Positions 15,796 through 24,036 of a stretch of 64,000 bases of DNA are shown one piece after another. Numbering within the stretch: the stretch's first letter is position 1; each line of letters begins with the position of its first letter. Position numbers and translations under genes: made by a program. The notes beneath the pieces were generated by a model that was not told where the DNA came from, did not search any database, and saw only the letters and a list, made by a program, of their open reading frames with translations. This stretch comes from CAYQCN01 sp964415975. GTDB taxonomy: Bacteria > Patescibacteriota > Saccharimonadia > QS-5-54-17. Location of the stretch: NCBI GenBank assembly GCA_964415975.1, contig CAYQCN010000001.1, positions 22,388 through 86,387 on the forward strand, written 5' to 3'.

Positions 15796-15984
15796 CTAAA
15801 ATCCTAAAATAAACCGTTCTAATATTTCTATTAATCCAAAATCGGATACTGCTATAAAAATTCCTAAAATACCAGCCATAGTGATGACGGATATAGTTAG
15901 ACGAACAGATGTCTTGCGGTCAGGCCAAGAAACCTTCTCGAGCTCTTGCCATGCTTCTTTAAAGTATGTGACTATTGATGACAT
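15796..15984 (-). CDS. secE: Preprotein translocase subunit SecE
   Basis: 62-aa single-span subunit of the SecYEG channel. It shows the conserved amphipathic segment EAWQELEKVSWPDRKTSV (residues 10-27) and one membrane helix (ISVITMAGILGIFIAVSDF). It is the first gene of the nusG-rplK-rplA operon and has its own strong promoter at 16031-16060. Confidence 0.96.
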   Translation of the reverse strand: MSSIVTYFKEAWQELEKVSWPDRKTSVRLTISVITMAGILGIFIAVSDFGLIEILERFILGF

Positions 15985-16030
15985 TTAAAATAACTCCAAT
16001 AAAAAAAGCCTCAAAGTGGGCTGTATGTCA

Positions 16031-16060
16031 ATAATACCTCATAGACTGATGAGTTGTCAA
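16031..16060 (-). promoter_or_regulatory. Promoter of the secE-nusG-rplKA operon
   Basis: -35 TTGACA (16055-16060), 18-bp spacer, -10 TATTAT (16031-16036). The leader of about 40 nt contains AGCC...GGCT followed by seven T, which may act as a weak attenuator. Confidence 0.75.
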
Positions 16061-16087
16061 AACATTAGTGATGACAGCTATGTTCAT

Positions 16088-17143
16088 ATGCTAGCATTAA
16101 AGTTGATGTTTGTAATAGCAGTATTTGTTTTCGGCCTCTTGTTAGTTATTTTAAGCGCCCTGGGCTTTTTAAGGCACAAAATGCCTCAAGCAAAGGTAAC
16201 ACGTAATGAGCTACCGAGCCTGTCCTTGCTAATACCTGCAAGAAATGAGACACATACAGTGGCTCGTGCCCTTACTGCAGCTACCGCTCTAAACTACCCT
16301 AAATTAGAGATCATCGTACTAGACGACCAATCCCAAGACAATACATCTGAAAAGATAAGATCGTTCGCACAAGATGGAGTGCGTTTCATCAAAGGTGAGC
16401 CACTACCCAAGCACTGGGTAGGCAAAAATTGGGCAATGCAACAGTTAAGCGAACAAGCTAGCGGTGAATACATATTATTCTGCGATGTAGATGTACGCTT
16501 ATCCTCTCAAGGGTTGACTCGTTTTATGAGGAATGTGGCTAGTGAAAATTTGGCTGGAGCCTCGATACAACCTAAACTAATACCAAGCAGTCTGCTTTCT
16601 GCAGCTTTATTCCCTTTTCTAATTTGGTCGACTCAACTTCTAGGTACAAAACATCCTAAAGTACATCCTAGCTATGGCGGATTACAGCTTTACCGCAAAG
16701 ACCATTGGCTTCAACATGGTGGCTTCAAAAGATATAAAAACGATTTGCTTGCTGAGTTTATGTTGGCCAAAAATTTTCATAGAATCGGCGGTTTTAAATT
16801 CTATCGGAATAATAAGAAAATCGATATTTCGTATGTAAAGTCTCAAAAAAGATTAGACCAGGCAAGAATGCGGTATTTACGCACCATGCCATCGACCAGC
16901 ACCATCCTCTTTATGCTGCATACATTGTGCGTGGTTTTGCCGTTATTACTTTTGATTTATTATCCGTTACTATATCCAATCATTGTGATTACTGCTGCTA
17001 TGGCAATGATAAATATTAGCCGCTACTGGCTGCTCAGCGCCCTACTATTGCCTATTGCTGCCGTGTATGAGCTTATTATCGCTTTATCATCTTTTGCACT
17101 TGCTATATTTAAACCCGCCACCTGGAAGAGCCGTAAGCTTTAA
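16088..17143 (+). CDS. Family 2 glycosyltransferase, membrane-anchored
   Basis: 351 aa from the ATG at 16088; the frame is open back to a GTG at 16016, but those 24 codons look unlike protein and overlap the divergent secE promoter. An N-terminal membrane helix (about 5-28) is followed by a GT-A domain: SLLIPARNETHTVARAL, IIVLDDQSQDNT, the DxD-type FCDVDVRL, and GGFKRYKNDLLAEFMLAK near the acceptor site. The C-terminal 80 residues form two or three more membrane helices. It resembles glycosyltransferases of the hopanoid/carotenoid type (HpnB/CrtQ-like) by layout; the substrate is unknown. It ends tail to tail with the histidine kinase. Confidence 0.8.
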   Translation: MLALKLMFVIAVFVFGLLLVILSALGFLRHKMPQAKVTRNELPSLSLLIPARNETHTVARALTAATALNYPKLEIIVLDDQSQDNTSEKIRSFAQDGVRFIKGEPLPKHWVGKNWAMQQLSEQASGEYILFCDVDVRLSSQGLTRFMRNVASENLAGASIQPKLIPSSLLSAALFPFLIWSTQLLGTKHPKVHPSYGGLQLYRKDHWLQHGGFKRYKNDLLAEFMLAKNFHRIGGFKFYRNNKKIDISYVKSQKRLDQARMRYLRTMPSTSTILFMLHTLCVVLPLLLLIYYPLLYPIIVITAAMAMINISRYWLLSALLLPIAAVYELIIALSSFALAIFKPATWKSRKL

Positions 17144-17150
17144 GCGGAAG

Positions 17151-18776
17151 TTAAAAGTTGCCTTTGGAGGTGCTGTCCAAAGGAACAGAGCAATAAAAAG
17201 TAGAGCCTTTATTGAGCTGACTTTCAAACCATATATCTCCACCCATTCTCTCGGCCAGTCTTTTAATTATGTAAAGGCCTAGCCCAGTTCCGCCACTTTG
17301 GCGAGTGCGATAATCCTCTGAGCGGTAAAACTTCTCAAATATGTGCTTTTGATCAGATCGAGAAATTCCTATTCCAGTGTCTTCAACACCAAAAACTACT
17401 ATATTTTCTTTGGCTTTAGCAAATAATTTTATCTTGCCTGACTCAGTGTATTTGATCGAGTTTGTAATAAAGTTTTGCAGTATTTCCCTTAATCCGTCAG
17501 GGCTTGTACTAACAGTCGGAATGTTATTTTCTACATACAATTCAAAATCGATACCTTTCTCTTCGATTTGCTTCTTATAATTATCAGCAAAATTATCCAG
17601 AAAAGTTTTTGGCTCGATCTCTTCGCGCCCTAGTTCCAAACGATCCTGCTCAGCCTGAGCTAATACATGCAAGTCATTTATTAAGGTGCTTAAAAATACT
17701 ACATTCTCATGGGCTTGATTTAGTAGGCTTCGACCTTCTTTACTTAGCTGTTTAGAGAATTTAGGCATCAATGCTGTAGATATATTAGCCTCTGCTATAG
17801 CTATTGGGGTTCTAAGCTCATGCGATGCTACAGATATGAATTCGTCCCGCTGTTCTTCGAGAGTTTTTTGCTTTGTAATATCTCGAAGCAATATTATAAA
17901 GCCATCAGCGTATTGCTGGGTGCCTTTGGAGTAAACTTGCGATACGCTCATATACAAGTCCATTCTAGATTTGTCGTTATCTGCAACATGAATATCATCA
18001 CGCACAAGTGGCCCTCTTGATTGAGACGCCTCGGCTATAATATCTACAGCAGACCCAGATTCATCGTTTATATGTAAAAACTCTTGAATATTTACACCCT
18101 TCAAATCTTTATTAGTGTTTAGCAAATCGAGCGAGGCAGCATTATACATCGACACCTTGCCATCTTTGTCTATAGCTATTACTGCATCTGCTAGGCTGTT
18201 TACCAAGCTAACAAGGCGTGTATGCTCAAGAGCTGCATCGTGGCTTAAATTGTAGAGCTCTGCATTTTCGGCTCTTTGTTTAGCAGTGGCTACTTCAAAA
18301 AGAAACCCGAATAATGCCAAACCCAATAAGTAAAGAGTCGCCTGCGACAAAATTTGAGCTTCGATGTCCCCAGATTGCCATAAAAGCGCCAAGCTAACTA
18401 TCAAGGTGCTAAGCAATACTCCGTATAGAGCACCGCGTACATTGAGCCAAATTACTGAAGCCAGTATCAATAAAATTAGTAGCTGAAAATAAGGTCCAAA
18501 AATATTTGTTGCAAATATCAAAATCAGTGCTGCCAGGAGGTAATGAACAGTAAGCAGCATAATAGCGGCATGCCTAGAAACTACACTTCCAACTGGAACA
18601 GCAATTACAACAACAAAGCCAAGGCTGATAATAGCCATAAACATCAAGCTAAAATCATGTTGTAATACAAAACCTCTCCAGCTAAAGTCCAAAGCCACTA
18701 AAGAAATAACAAGCAGTTGCAGCGTTCGGGCTGCATGAGTTTGTTGTAAGTTTAGACTGTTAATTAAATTCATCAC
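17151..18776 (-). CDS. Membrane-bound PAS sensor histidine kinase
   Basis: 541 aa (GTG start; an ATG follows at 18773). Residues 1-165 hold about eight short membrane helices (a MASE-like sensor region), then a PAS domain (about 195-300: LADAVIAIDKDGKVSMYNAA), the HisKA H-box SVASHELRTPIA, and a HATPase_c domain with N box NFITNSIKYTESG, G1 EDTGIGIS and G2 GGTGLGLYI. It autophosphorylates on the H-box His and passes phosphate to a response regulator; no regulator gene is adjacent. It is clearly paralogous to the kinase at 19618-21278. The intergenic region 18777-18938 separates it from divergent genes. Confidence 0.92.
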   Translation of the reverse strand: MMNLINSLNLQQTHAARTLQLLVISLVALDFSWRGFVLQHDFSLMFMAIISLGFVVVIAVPVGSVVSRHAAIMLLTVHYLLAALILIFATNIFGPYFQLLILLILASVIWLNVRGALYGVLLSTLIVSLALLWQSGDIEAQILSQATLYLLGLALFGFLFEVATAKQRAENAELYNLSHDAALEHTRLVSLVNSLADAVIAIDKDGKVSMYNAASLDLLNTNKDLKGVNIQEFLHINDESGSAVDIIAEASQSRGPLVRDDIHVADNDKSRMDLYMSVSQVYSKGTQQYADGFIILLRDITKQKTLEEQRDEFISVASHELRTPIAIAEANISTALMPKFSKQLSKEGRSLLNQAHENVVFLSTLINDLHVLAQAEQDRLELGREEIEPKTFLDNFADNYKKQIEEKGIDFELYVENNIPTVSTSPDGLREILQNFITNSIKYTESGKIKLFAKAKENIVVFGVEDTGIGISRSDQKHIFEKFYRSEDYRTRQSGGTGLGLYIIKRLAERMGGDIWFESQLNKGSTFYCSVPLDSTSKGNF

Positions 18777-18901
18777 ACCTATTCTTCAAAATATTGCTTA
18801 TGACTATCATAGCAGCTAAAACTAATTGCGTGATAGCTTAAATCCATAACCATGTTTGAGAAACTTGTTTGGAATTTAACATAATTTTCATGTTACTATT
18901 T

Positions 18902-18910
18902 TGGTATAAC
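18902..18910 (+). promoter_or_regulatory. Extended -10 promoter for the MBL-kinase pair
   Basis: TGGTATAAC gives an extended -10 (TGn plus TATAAC) about 29 bp before the ATG of the hydrolase, with an AT-rich region and no clear -35. The AAGGAG ribosome-binding site at about 18929 fits the downstream start. Confidence 0.45.
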
Positions 18911-18938
18911 TTTAAATTACTAGAATCTGAAGGAGTTT

Positions 18939-19610
18939 ATGAAACTAACTCGGATAGGTCATGCGTGTGTATTACTTGAGGGAAGCAAAAATGTTCTTAT
19001 AGACCCTTTCATTGCAGATAATCCTAGTTCAAAACACACATTAGAAGACATACCAAGAGTCGACTACATACTAGTAACCCACGATCATTTCGACCATTTC
19101 GGTACAGATGCAATTGAGATAGCAAAACGAGACGGGTCGAATATTATTGCCATACATGAAATAACACTTAAGCCAGAAATTATAGACAACAACCTCGAGT
19201 CTGTAGGCATGAATATCGGTGGCACTTACAGTAAAGGCGGTATCGATATAGCGCTGACCAATGCAGTACACAGCTCTATTGATGGTGACCCAGCCGGGGT
19301 TGTTCTGACCATGGATGGTTTTCGCATCTATCATGCAGGCGACACTGACCTGTTTAGCGATATGTCACTAATACCTGATTTGCACGGCGATATTGATGTA
19401 GCTCTTCTGCCAATCGGCGGCCACTACACAATGGATGAGCAGGGAGCTGCTAAGGCTGCATCATTGATAGCGCCTGGACTCGTAGTCCCAATCCACTATG
19501 ACACTTTCCCACCCATCGAAGCTGATACAGAATATTTCTCGAAGCTATGCGGAGATTTGGATATTGAAGTTGAGATAGTAGATCCAGCCGAGTCTATAGA
19601 TGTAAGCTAG
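18939..19610 (+). CDS. Metallo-beta-lactamase-fold hydrolase (UPF0173/UlaG-like)
   Basis: 223-aa soluble hydrolase. It begins MKLTRIGHACVLLEG, with VLIDPFI, the metal motif THDHFDHFG (HxHxDH, residues about 48-56), then NAVHSS, YHAGDT with its metal-bridging Asp, and the late His in VPIHYDTFP. All expected metal ligands are present, so it is likely active. UPF0173 enzymes have no agreed substrate. An AAGGAG ribosome-binding site stands 7 nt before the ATG. It lies 7 bp ahead of the second kinase and probably shares its transcript. Confidence 0.9.
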   Translation: MKLTRIGHACVLLEGSKNVLIDPFIADNPSSKHTLEDIPRVDYILVTHDHFDHFGTDAIEIAKRDGSNIIAIHEITLKPEIIDNNLESVGMNIGGTYSKGGIDIALTNAVHSSIDGDPAGVVLTMDGFRIYHAGDTDLFSDMSLIPDLHGDIDVALLPIGGHYTMDEQGAAKAASLIAPGLVVPIHYDTFPPIEADTEYFSKLCGDLDIEVEIVDPAESIDVS

Positions 19611-19617
19611 TTGAGAA

Positions 19618-21278
19618 GTGGATAATTCAAGCGACTCTAAACCATTACAGCTATCTGCGGAATTATATCAAGATATATATGAGGCAGCTCCGTTTGGTAT
19701 CTATACACTAGACGCTGCCGGCAACATAACCTCCTTCAATCCTAAGATGCAAGAACTTTCAGGTGACACAGCTGAAGAGGCGATCGGGCTCAATGTATTT
19801 GAACTGGAGAGCTATAAAAATGTAGGCCTAGATGTTCATTTTGCAAAAGCCCTTAAAGATTCGGTGCCCTTTGAGACAGAGGTTCGTTACATATCGCATG
19901 TTGGCAAGAAACTTTCAATCAGGCATTACAGGGGTATACNNNNNNNNNNNNNNNNNNNNNNNNNNNNNNNNNNNNNNNNNNNNNNNNNNNNNNNNNNNNN
20001 NNNNNNNNNNNNNNNNNNNNNNNNNNNNNNNNNNNNNNNCGTTACATATCGCATGTTGGCAAGAAACTTTCAATCAGGCATTACAGGGGTATACCGGTCA
20101 ACCAGGAGCAAGGTGATAAGTCAGCCAAGTTGTTATTGATAGTTGAAGACGTCACACAAAAAAGACAAATGGAGGAAACATTAAAGAAGACTCTGCAGGA
20201 TGAACGGCTTGAACACGAGCGTCTTAGGCTGCTGATTAATAGCCTAAACGAAGCCGTGATAGCAACCGATAATCATGGCAATATAATTATATACAATGGT
20301 GCTACGCTTGATTTATTAAACACCAACACCAATTTACGAGGTGAGAATATTACAAAATACCTTGATACATACGAGCTTGACGAGTCCACTCCGGTAAAGT
20401 TGCTTGAGCAAGCTAGAAATTTACAATCACCGCTGCAGAGAGATGATATATTGCTCAAGATTGACGACAATGACTACATCAACCTCTACGCCAATATATC
20501 ACCTATATATGCATCGTATGATGTTGCCAGCGAGTATGGCTTTATGTTTCTGCTTAGAGACATCACAAAGGAAAAAAACATCGAGTCAGAAAGAGATGAG
20601 TTCGTATCGGTAACTTCTCATGAATTGAGAACGCCACTAGCAACAGCAGAAGCCGCCCTATCCAATGCAATGTTGCCTGACATACTGAATAAACCAGAAG
20701 AAGCTGGCAATATGATCAAGCAAGCCCACGCAAAAGTAGTGATGCTTGGCGAGCTGGTAGAAAACCTGTCCTTGCTGACTCAAATCAACAACAACGAAAT
20801 CCATGTCACACCCACTGAAGTCGAGCTTGATGCGGTTCTTGAGGCCGCAAAGCGCAAATACCAAGATGCCGCCGACAATAAAAGTCTGCAGCTAAACTTT
20901 AGCTCTAGCCAAGATATATCCAAAATCAATACTGACCGCGACAAATTGGCAGAGATAGTCGACAACCTAATAAGCAATGCCGTGAAATATATCGATAAAG
21001 GCCATGTCGATGTAGAAGTTAAGCCTAGTGAAAAATTCGAGGGCGGGGCAGTAATTGCCGTCAAAGACACAGGCAGCGGCATATCCACTCACGACCAAAA
21101 CATGATATTTAACAAATTCTATAGGTCTGAGGATTGGCACACTCGAGAAACAGGAGGTACCGGCCTCGGGCTGCATGTATCTAAAATGATTGCAGAACTG
21201 CTCGGTGGTAGCTTAACAGTCGAAAGTCGGATTGAATCTGGGTCTGTCTTCTATCTTGAACTGCCCAGCCTTGAGTAG
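19618..21278 (+). CDS. Soluble PAS-PAS sensor histidine kinase (split by an assembly gap)
   Basis: GTG start at 19618. Two PAS domains (first: APFGIYTLDAAGNITSFNP; second: LNEAVIATDNHGNIIIYNG), H-box SVTSHELRTPLATAE, N box NLISNAVKYIDKG, G1 KDTGSGIS and G2 GGTGLGLHV. No membrane segment. The gene is interrupted by 100 N with a 55-bp direct duplication on each side; joining 19939 to 20095 restores one open frame of 1506 nt (501 aa). The second PAS-kinase part is about 30-40% similar by eye to the kinase at 17151-18776. There is no adjacent response regulator. Confidence 0.9.
19940..20039. other. Scaffold gap of 100 N, flanked by a 55-bp overlap
   Basis: 19885-19939 and 20040-20094 are identical over 55 bp. 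The pattern matches two contigs ending in a shared k-mer that were scaffolded with a default gap. The real sequence is most simply the collapsed form with one copy and no N. Confidence 0.9.
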
Positions 21279-21308
21279 GCATCGGTAGTTTTTCAGACTT
21301 CATAAACT

Positions 21309-21333
21309 AAAAAGCACCAGAGAGGTGCTTTTT
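21309..21333 (+). terminator. Bidirectional rho-independent terminator
   Basis: 10-bp stem AAAAAGCACC / GGTGCTTTTT with loop AGAGA, 31 bp after the kinase stop. A and T tracts on both sides allow termination in both directions, closing the plus-strand kinase transcript and the leftward tRNA transcript. Confidence 0.88.
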
Positions 21334-21335
21334 AA

Positions 21336-21685
21336 TGGCAGGGGTGGAGGGACTATTCGAAATATATTCTGCGTCAGTGCTCGAAGCAAGCTTCTGTGCG
21401 CTGACTTGATTATCGAACCCATCCGCTATAAGCGGATTAACGGGTTCGACTCCCCAGCGCTACGCGCTATCAAGGAAAACAAAACACCCTTGCGGGTGCT
21501 TAGTTTTCCTTGGCAGGGGTGGAGGGACTATTCGAAATATATTCTGCGTCAGTGCTCGAAGCAAGCTTCTGTGCGCTGACTTGATTATCGAACCCATCCG
21601 CTATAAGCGGATTAACGGGTTCGACTCCCCAGCGCTACGCGCTATCAAGGAAAACAAAACACCCTTGCGGGTGCTTAGTTTTCCT
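21336..21685. repeat. Two exact 175-bp tandem repeats carrying the tRNA-Trp 3' end
   Basis: Copies at 21336-21510 and 21511-21685 are identical. Each begins with TGGCAGGGGTGGAGGGACT, the complement of the last 19 nt of tRNA-Trp including CCA, which occurs a third time in the true gene at 21686-21704. Each unit then has three hairpins: GTCAGTGC/GCGCTGAC, TCGAACCC/GGGTTCGA enclosing ATCCGCT/AGCGGAT, and AGCGC/GCGCT, and ends in a terminator-like CACCC/GGGTG stem framed by GGAAAAC/GTTTTCC. The arrangement resembles repeated integration or duplication at a tRNA attachment site, but no integrase is visible. Open frames here are not genes. Confidence 0.9.
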
Positions 21686-21686
21686 T
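21647..21686 (-). terminator. Terminator after tRNA-Trp (also in each repeat unit)
   Basis: On the minus strand the stem GCACCC-GCAA-GGGTGT is followed by TTTGTTTTCC, with outer arms GGAAAAC / GTTTTCC. The same element is present 175 bp further left at about 21472-21511. Confidence 0.7.
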
Positions 21687-21762
21687 GGCAGGGGTGGAGG
21701 GACTCGAACCCACGACCTTCGGTTTTGGAGACCGATGCTCTAGCCAGCTGAGCTACACCCCT
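21686..21762 (-). tRNA. tRNA-Trp (CCA)
   Basis: 77 nt with encoded 3' CCA. Acceptor AGGGGTG / CACCCCT, anticodon stem TCGGT / ACCGA with loop CTCCAAA giving anticodon CCA, and T arm containing GGGTTCGAGTCCC. Anticodon CCA reads only UGG, in agreement with UGA being a stop codon here. Confidence 0.97.
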
Positions 21763-21824
21763 TTATAGGGCTTGGTGTTGAGCGCTAACTCAATTTTAAC
21801 GTACATTTGCCTTTAAGCAACTAG

Positions 21825-22004
21825 TCAATGTAGCTTTTTCTTGGACTCTTTATATACGGTGTGTCGCTGCAAAAGTGGGTTAAACTTACGCAACTCTAGT
21901 CTTTCTTCCGTGTTTTGGAAGTTTTTGGTGGTAGTGTATGTGCGATGCCCTGTTTCACTGCACTCTAATGCCAGTATGCGTCGTGCGCCTTTTTTCTTAG
22001 CCAT
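21825..22004 (-). CDS. rpmG: 50S ribosomal protein L33
   Basis: 59-aa protein starting MAKKKGARRILALEC. Only one cysteine is present (LEC), so this is the zinc-free form rather than the CxxC...CxxC form. It shows TTKNFQNTEERLELRKFNP, the family core. An AGAGAGG ribosome-binding site precedes the ATG. It sits between tRNA-Thr and tRNA-Trp, an arrangement also found upstream of secE-nusG in many bacteria. Confidence 0.93.
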   Translation of the reverse strand: MAKKKGARRILALECSETGHRTYTTTKNFQNTEERLELRKFNPLLQRHTVYKESKKKLH

Positions 22005-22075
22005 GTTTATTCCTCTCTAGACCTTATATTATAAGATAATTACTAAATTCTTGCAAAGCTAATCTTTATTGGAAT

Positions 22076-22150
22076 TGGAGCCACCCGCGGGAATTGAACC
22101 CGCGACCTCTTCCTTACCATGGAAGCGCTCTACCCCTGAGCTAGGGTGGC
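22076..22150 (-). tRNA. tRNA-Thr (GGT)
   Basis: 75 nt with encoded CCA. Acceptor GCCACCC / GGGTGGC, anticodon stem CTTCC / GGAAG with loop ATGGTAA (anticodon GGT), T arm GCGGGTTCAATTCCCGC. Confidence 0.96.
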
Positions 22151-22265
22151 AGGTGTTGGTTTATAAAAAGTTGAATGTTGAAAGTTATAAAGTGCTAGTG
22201 ACGTATTGCTATGCCTTAGTGCCAAGCTTTACAAACTATATAACTTCTAGACTTTCGACCTACTT

Positions 22266-22352
22266 TGGTGCCAGGAGAGGGATTCGAACCCCCGAAGGCA
22301 TAAAGCCGGCTGATTTACAGTCAGCTGCGTTTGGCCACTTCGCTATCCTGGC
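22266..22352 (-). tRNA. tRNA-Tyr (GTA)
   Basis: 87 nt with encoded CCA and a long variable arm as expected for bacterial tRNA-Tyr. Acceptor GCCAGGA / TCCTGGC, anticodon loop CTGTAAA (anticodon GTA), T arm with GGGGGTTCGAATCCCTC. Confidence 0.96.
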
Positions 22353-22460
22353 ATGACAGTTTAAGGTTATAATGCTTTAAAGTAGAAAGTCATTATATCG
22401 AAAGATGGTTAAGTAACGTTATTTATAACTTTACTACTTTACAAACTTTAAACTAAATTG

Positions 22461-22537
22461 TGGAGCCGATGGAGGGATTCGAACCCACGACCTGCTGTTT
22501 ACAAAACAGCTGCTCTAACCAACTGAGCTACATCGGC
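22461..22537 (-). tRNA. tRNA-Thr (TGT)
   Basis: 77 nt with encoded CCA. Acceptor GCCGATG / CATCGGC, anticodon stem GCTGT / ACAGC with loop TTTGTAA (anticodon TGT), T arm with GTGGGTTCGAATCCC. It is the first tRNA of the leftward cluster. Confidence 0.96.
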
Positions 22538-22560
22538 AAATTATTTGTTAAGACAGTTGT

Positions 22561-22589
22561 ATACTAGCAGATAATACTAAAGTGGACAA
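22561..22589 (-). promoter_or_regulatory. Probable promoter of the tRNA-rpmG cluster
   Basis: -35 TTGTCC (22584-22589), 17-bp spacer, -10 TAGTAT (22561-22566), placed about 24 bp before tRNA-Thr(TGT). The hexamers are imperfect, but position and spacing fit. Confidence 0.5.
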
Positions 22590-23243
22590 TCATGCTGAAC
22601 CTCCAGTGTTTTGCGGTGTAACTAGTGCTGGCTTCTCGCCCTCCATGGTAGCAACTTGTGAATAAATAGCTTCGGCCTTTTGTGGCTGTTTATTGTTTTC
22701 GTATGCTTCTGCTAAATAGCGAAGGTTGCGCTCACTAGGATTGTCTTTTATCAAGGCTTCAAGCACATCTATTACGCGTTTTTGTTTACCTTGCTTTTGC
22801 AGTATCTTTGCGAATACAAGCCTTCTCTTGGTGGTTGGCTCTAAATCAACTACCCTTTCAAGCGAGCGGGAGGCGGCTTCATAGTTGCCGCTCTGATACT
22901 GAACTAGGCCTAAGTTATATAGACTTGATACAGAGGGGGCAAGACTGGATGCAATATCAAAGCAAGCTATGGCATTGTCTAATTGCTGTGTACGAACATA
23001 TATCATTCCCAACTGATTGTATGCAGACACATTTTTATGGTCGTATTTTAGGATTTTAAGTAAAGCACGTTCTGCAGAATCCCAGCGCTGTTTTTTTAAT
23101 GCAGCAGAAGTATACTCCCATAGCCTAGTTATAGTTTGTGTTTCTTTAGGACTGACAACGTCTTTGACTTGTTCGAGGCTATAACTACGAGTCGATATAA
23201 ACGCAACTACCATGGCAATCAATATGGCTAATAATTCGGTCAT
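22590..23243 (-). CDS. TPR-repeat protein with N-terminal membrane anchor
   Basis: 217 aa. Residues 1-17 form one membrane helix (MTELLAILIAMVVAFIS), followed by about four TPR motifs between 45 and 200 (for example AYNQLGMIYVRTQQLDNAIA and SLYNLGLVQYQSGNYEAASR). TPRs mediate protein contacts, and the protein is probably a cytoplasmic-facing or extracytoplasmic membrane scaffold. It overlaps holB by 4 bp; this pairing gives no clear functional clue. The partner is unknown. Confidence 0.8.
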   Translation of the reverse strand: MTELLAILIAMVVAFISTRSYSLEQVKDVVSPKETQTITRLWEYTSAALKKQRWDSAERALLKILKYDHKNVSAYNQLGMIYVRTQQLDNAIACFDIASSLAPSVSSLYNLGLVQYQSGNYEAASRSLERVVDLEPTTKRRLVFAKILQKQGKQKRVIDVLEALIKDNPSERNLRYLAEAYENNKQPQKAEAIYSQVATMEGEKPALVTPQNTGGSA

Positions 23244-24034
23244 TTATACATCCTCAGTGCAATACTGTCTAAGATAAGTTTTTTATTGCAGTTGGCAGTA
23301 AATAGCCTGCTTGCATACTCGCATGATAAAGACGTTTCAACGCTTACTTTAGACCCAACCTGTCGGGCCTTGTATCGCGCAATCCTGGCCGACAACTCTA
23401 AAGCTCTTTCAAGACTACTTGTTAGCTGCTGCGCCGCTTTAAGTCTGTCGCCCAGATTTTCGGCCCACAACAACTGCAAAACCCCTTTTTTAATGAATCT
23501 ATACTCTGCTAAAGCGTCTTTGTCGCTAACAAGAAGATAAAGTCGACCCGGATGGAGCCCAACTCCTTCAATCATGTCTTCGGCATCTTCGTGTTTTACA
23601 TATTCACTTAGCCAGCTCAGGACTTGTTTTTCTGTTGGTCGGGCGACATTTTTGATGATTGCTCTGGATCTGATAGTAGGAAGTAACTTATCTGCAAACG
23701 ACACTACCATAATTATGCTGACATTATCTGGCAGCTCTTCTAGGGTTTTAAGCAATGCATTCTGAGCCTGATCGGTTAATAAATCGGCATCATCGATTAT
23801 TACATAAAAGCCCGCGTCAGCCCTAAGGCTCAATGTGTGAGCTATACGTTTCACGGTCTCGACTTTTATCGATTTGCCATCTGGACTTATAAGCTCAACT
23901 GGACTAGGAGTAATCTGGTTTAATAGTGCAGTTTTTTTTCCTATACCACTTGGACCTTGGAGTATATAAAAGCCGGGTCTAGATATTATGTCACTAATTA
24001 TTTTGGTGGTAGAATCGTGGAGTACTAGCCTCAT
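23240..24034 (-). CDS. holB: DNA polymerase III delta' subunit-like clamp loader ATPase
   Basis: 264-aa AAA+ protein. Walker A-like GPSGIGKKT (27-35), the DDADLLTDQAQNALLKTLEE block typical of HolB/DnaX, sensor I VVSFADKLLPTIRSR, and a helical C-terminal collar domain. The four-cysteine zinc module of most delta' subunits is absent, as in the DnaX of this genome. The SRC motif is SRA. It would act with DnaX and delta to load the sliding clamp. It precedes the TPR gene and follows the pseudouridine synthase by 2 bp. Confidence 0.85.
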   Translation of the reverse strand: MRLVLHDSTTKIISDIISRPGFYILQGPSGIGKKTALLNQITPSPVELISPDGKSIKVETVKRIAHTLSLRADAGFYVIIDDADLLTDQAQNALLKTLEELPDNVSIIMVVSFADKLLPTIRSRAIIKNVARPTEKQVLSWLSEYVKHEDAEDMIEGVGLHPGRLYLLVSDKDALAEYRFIKKGVLQLLWAENLGDRLKAAQQLTSSLERALELSARIARYKARQVGSKVSVETSLSCEYASRLFTANCNKKLILDSIALRMYK

Positions 24035-24036
24035 AA

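Noticed and set aside
16016..16087. Extended N terminus of the GT2 glycosyltransferase
   Set aside because: These 24 codons lack a ribosome-binding site, look unlike the family and overlap the divergent secE promoter; the ATG at 16088 leads straight into the membrane helix.
17160..17183. Terminator between the GT2 gene and the histidine kinase
   Set aside because: CCTTTGGA / TCCAAAGG forms a hairpin but lies within the kinase C-terminal codons and has no T-tract on either side.
19832..20139. Pseudogene or frameshift in the second histidine kinase
   Set aside because: The break is fully explained by an unmerged 55-bp contig overlap plus 100 N; the collapsed frame is intact.
21325..21579. ORF across the tRNA-linked repeats
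   Set aside because: It runs through tandem noncoding repeats with hairpins and has no protein-like composition.
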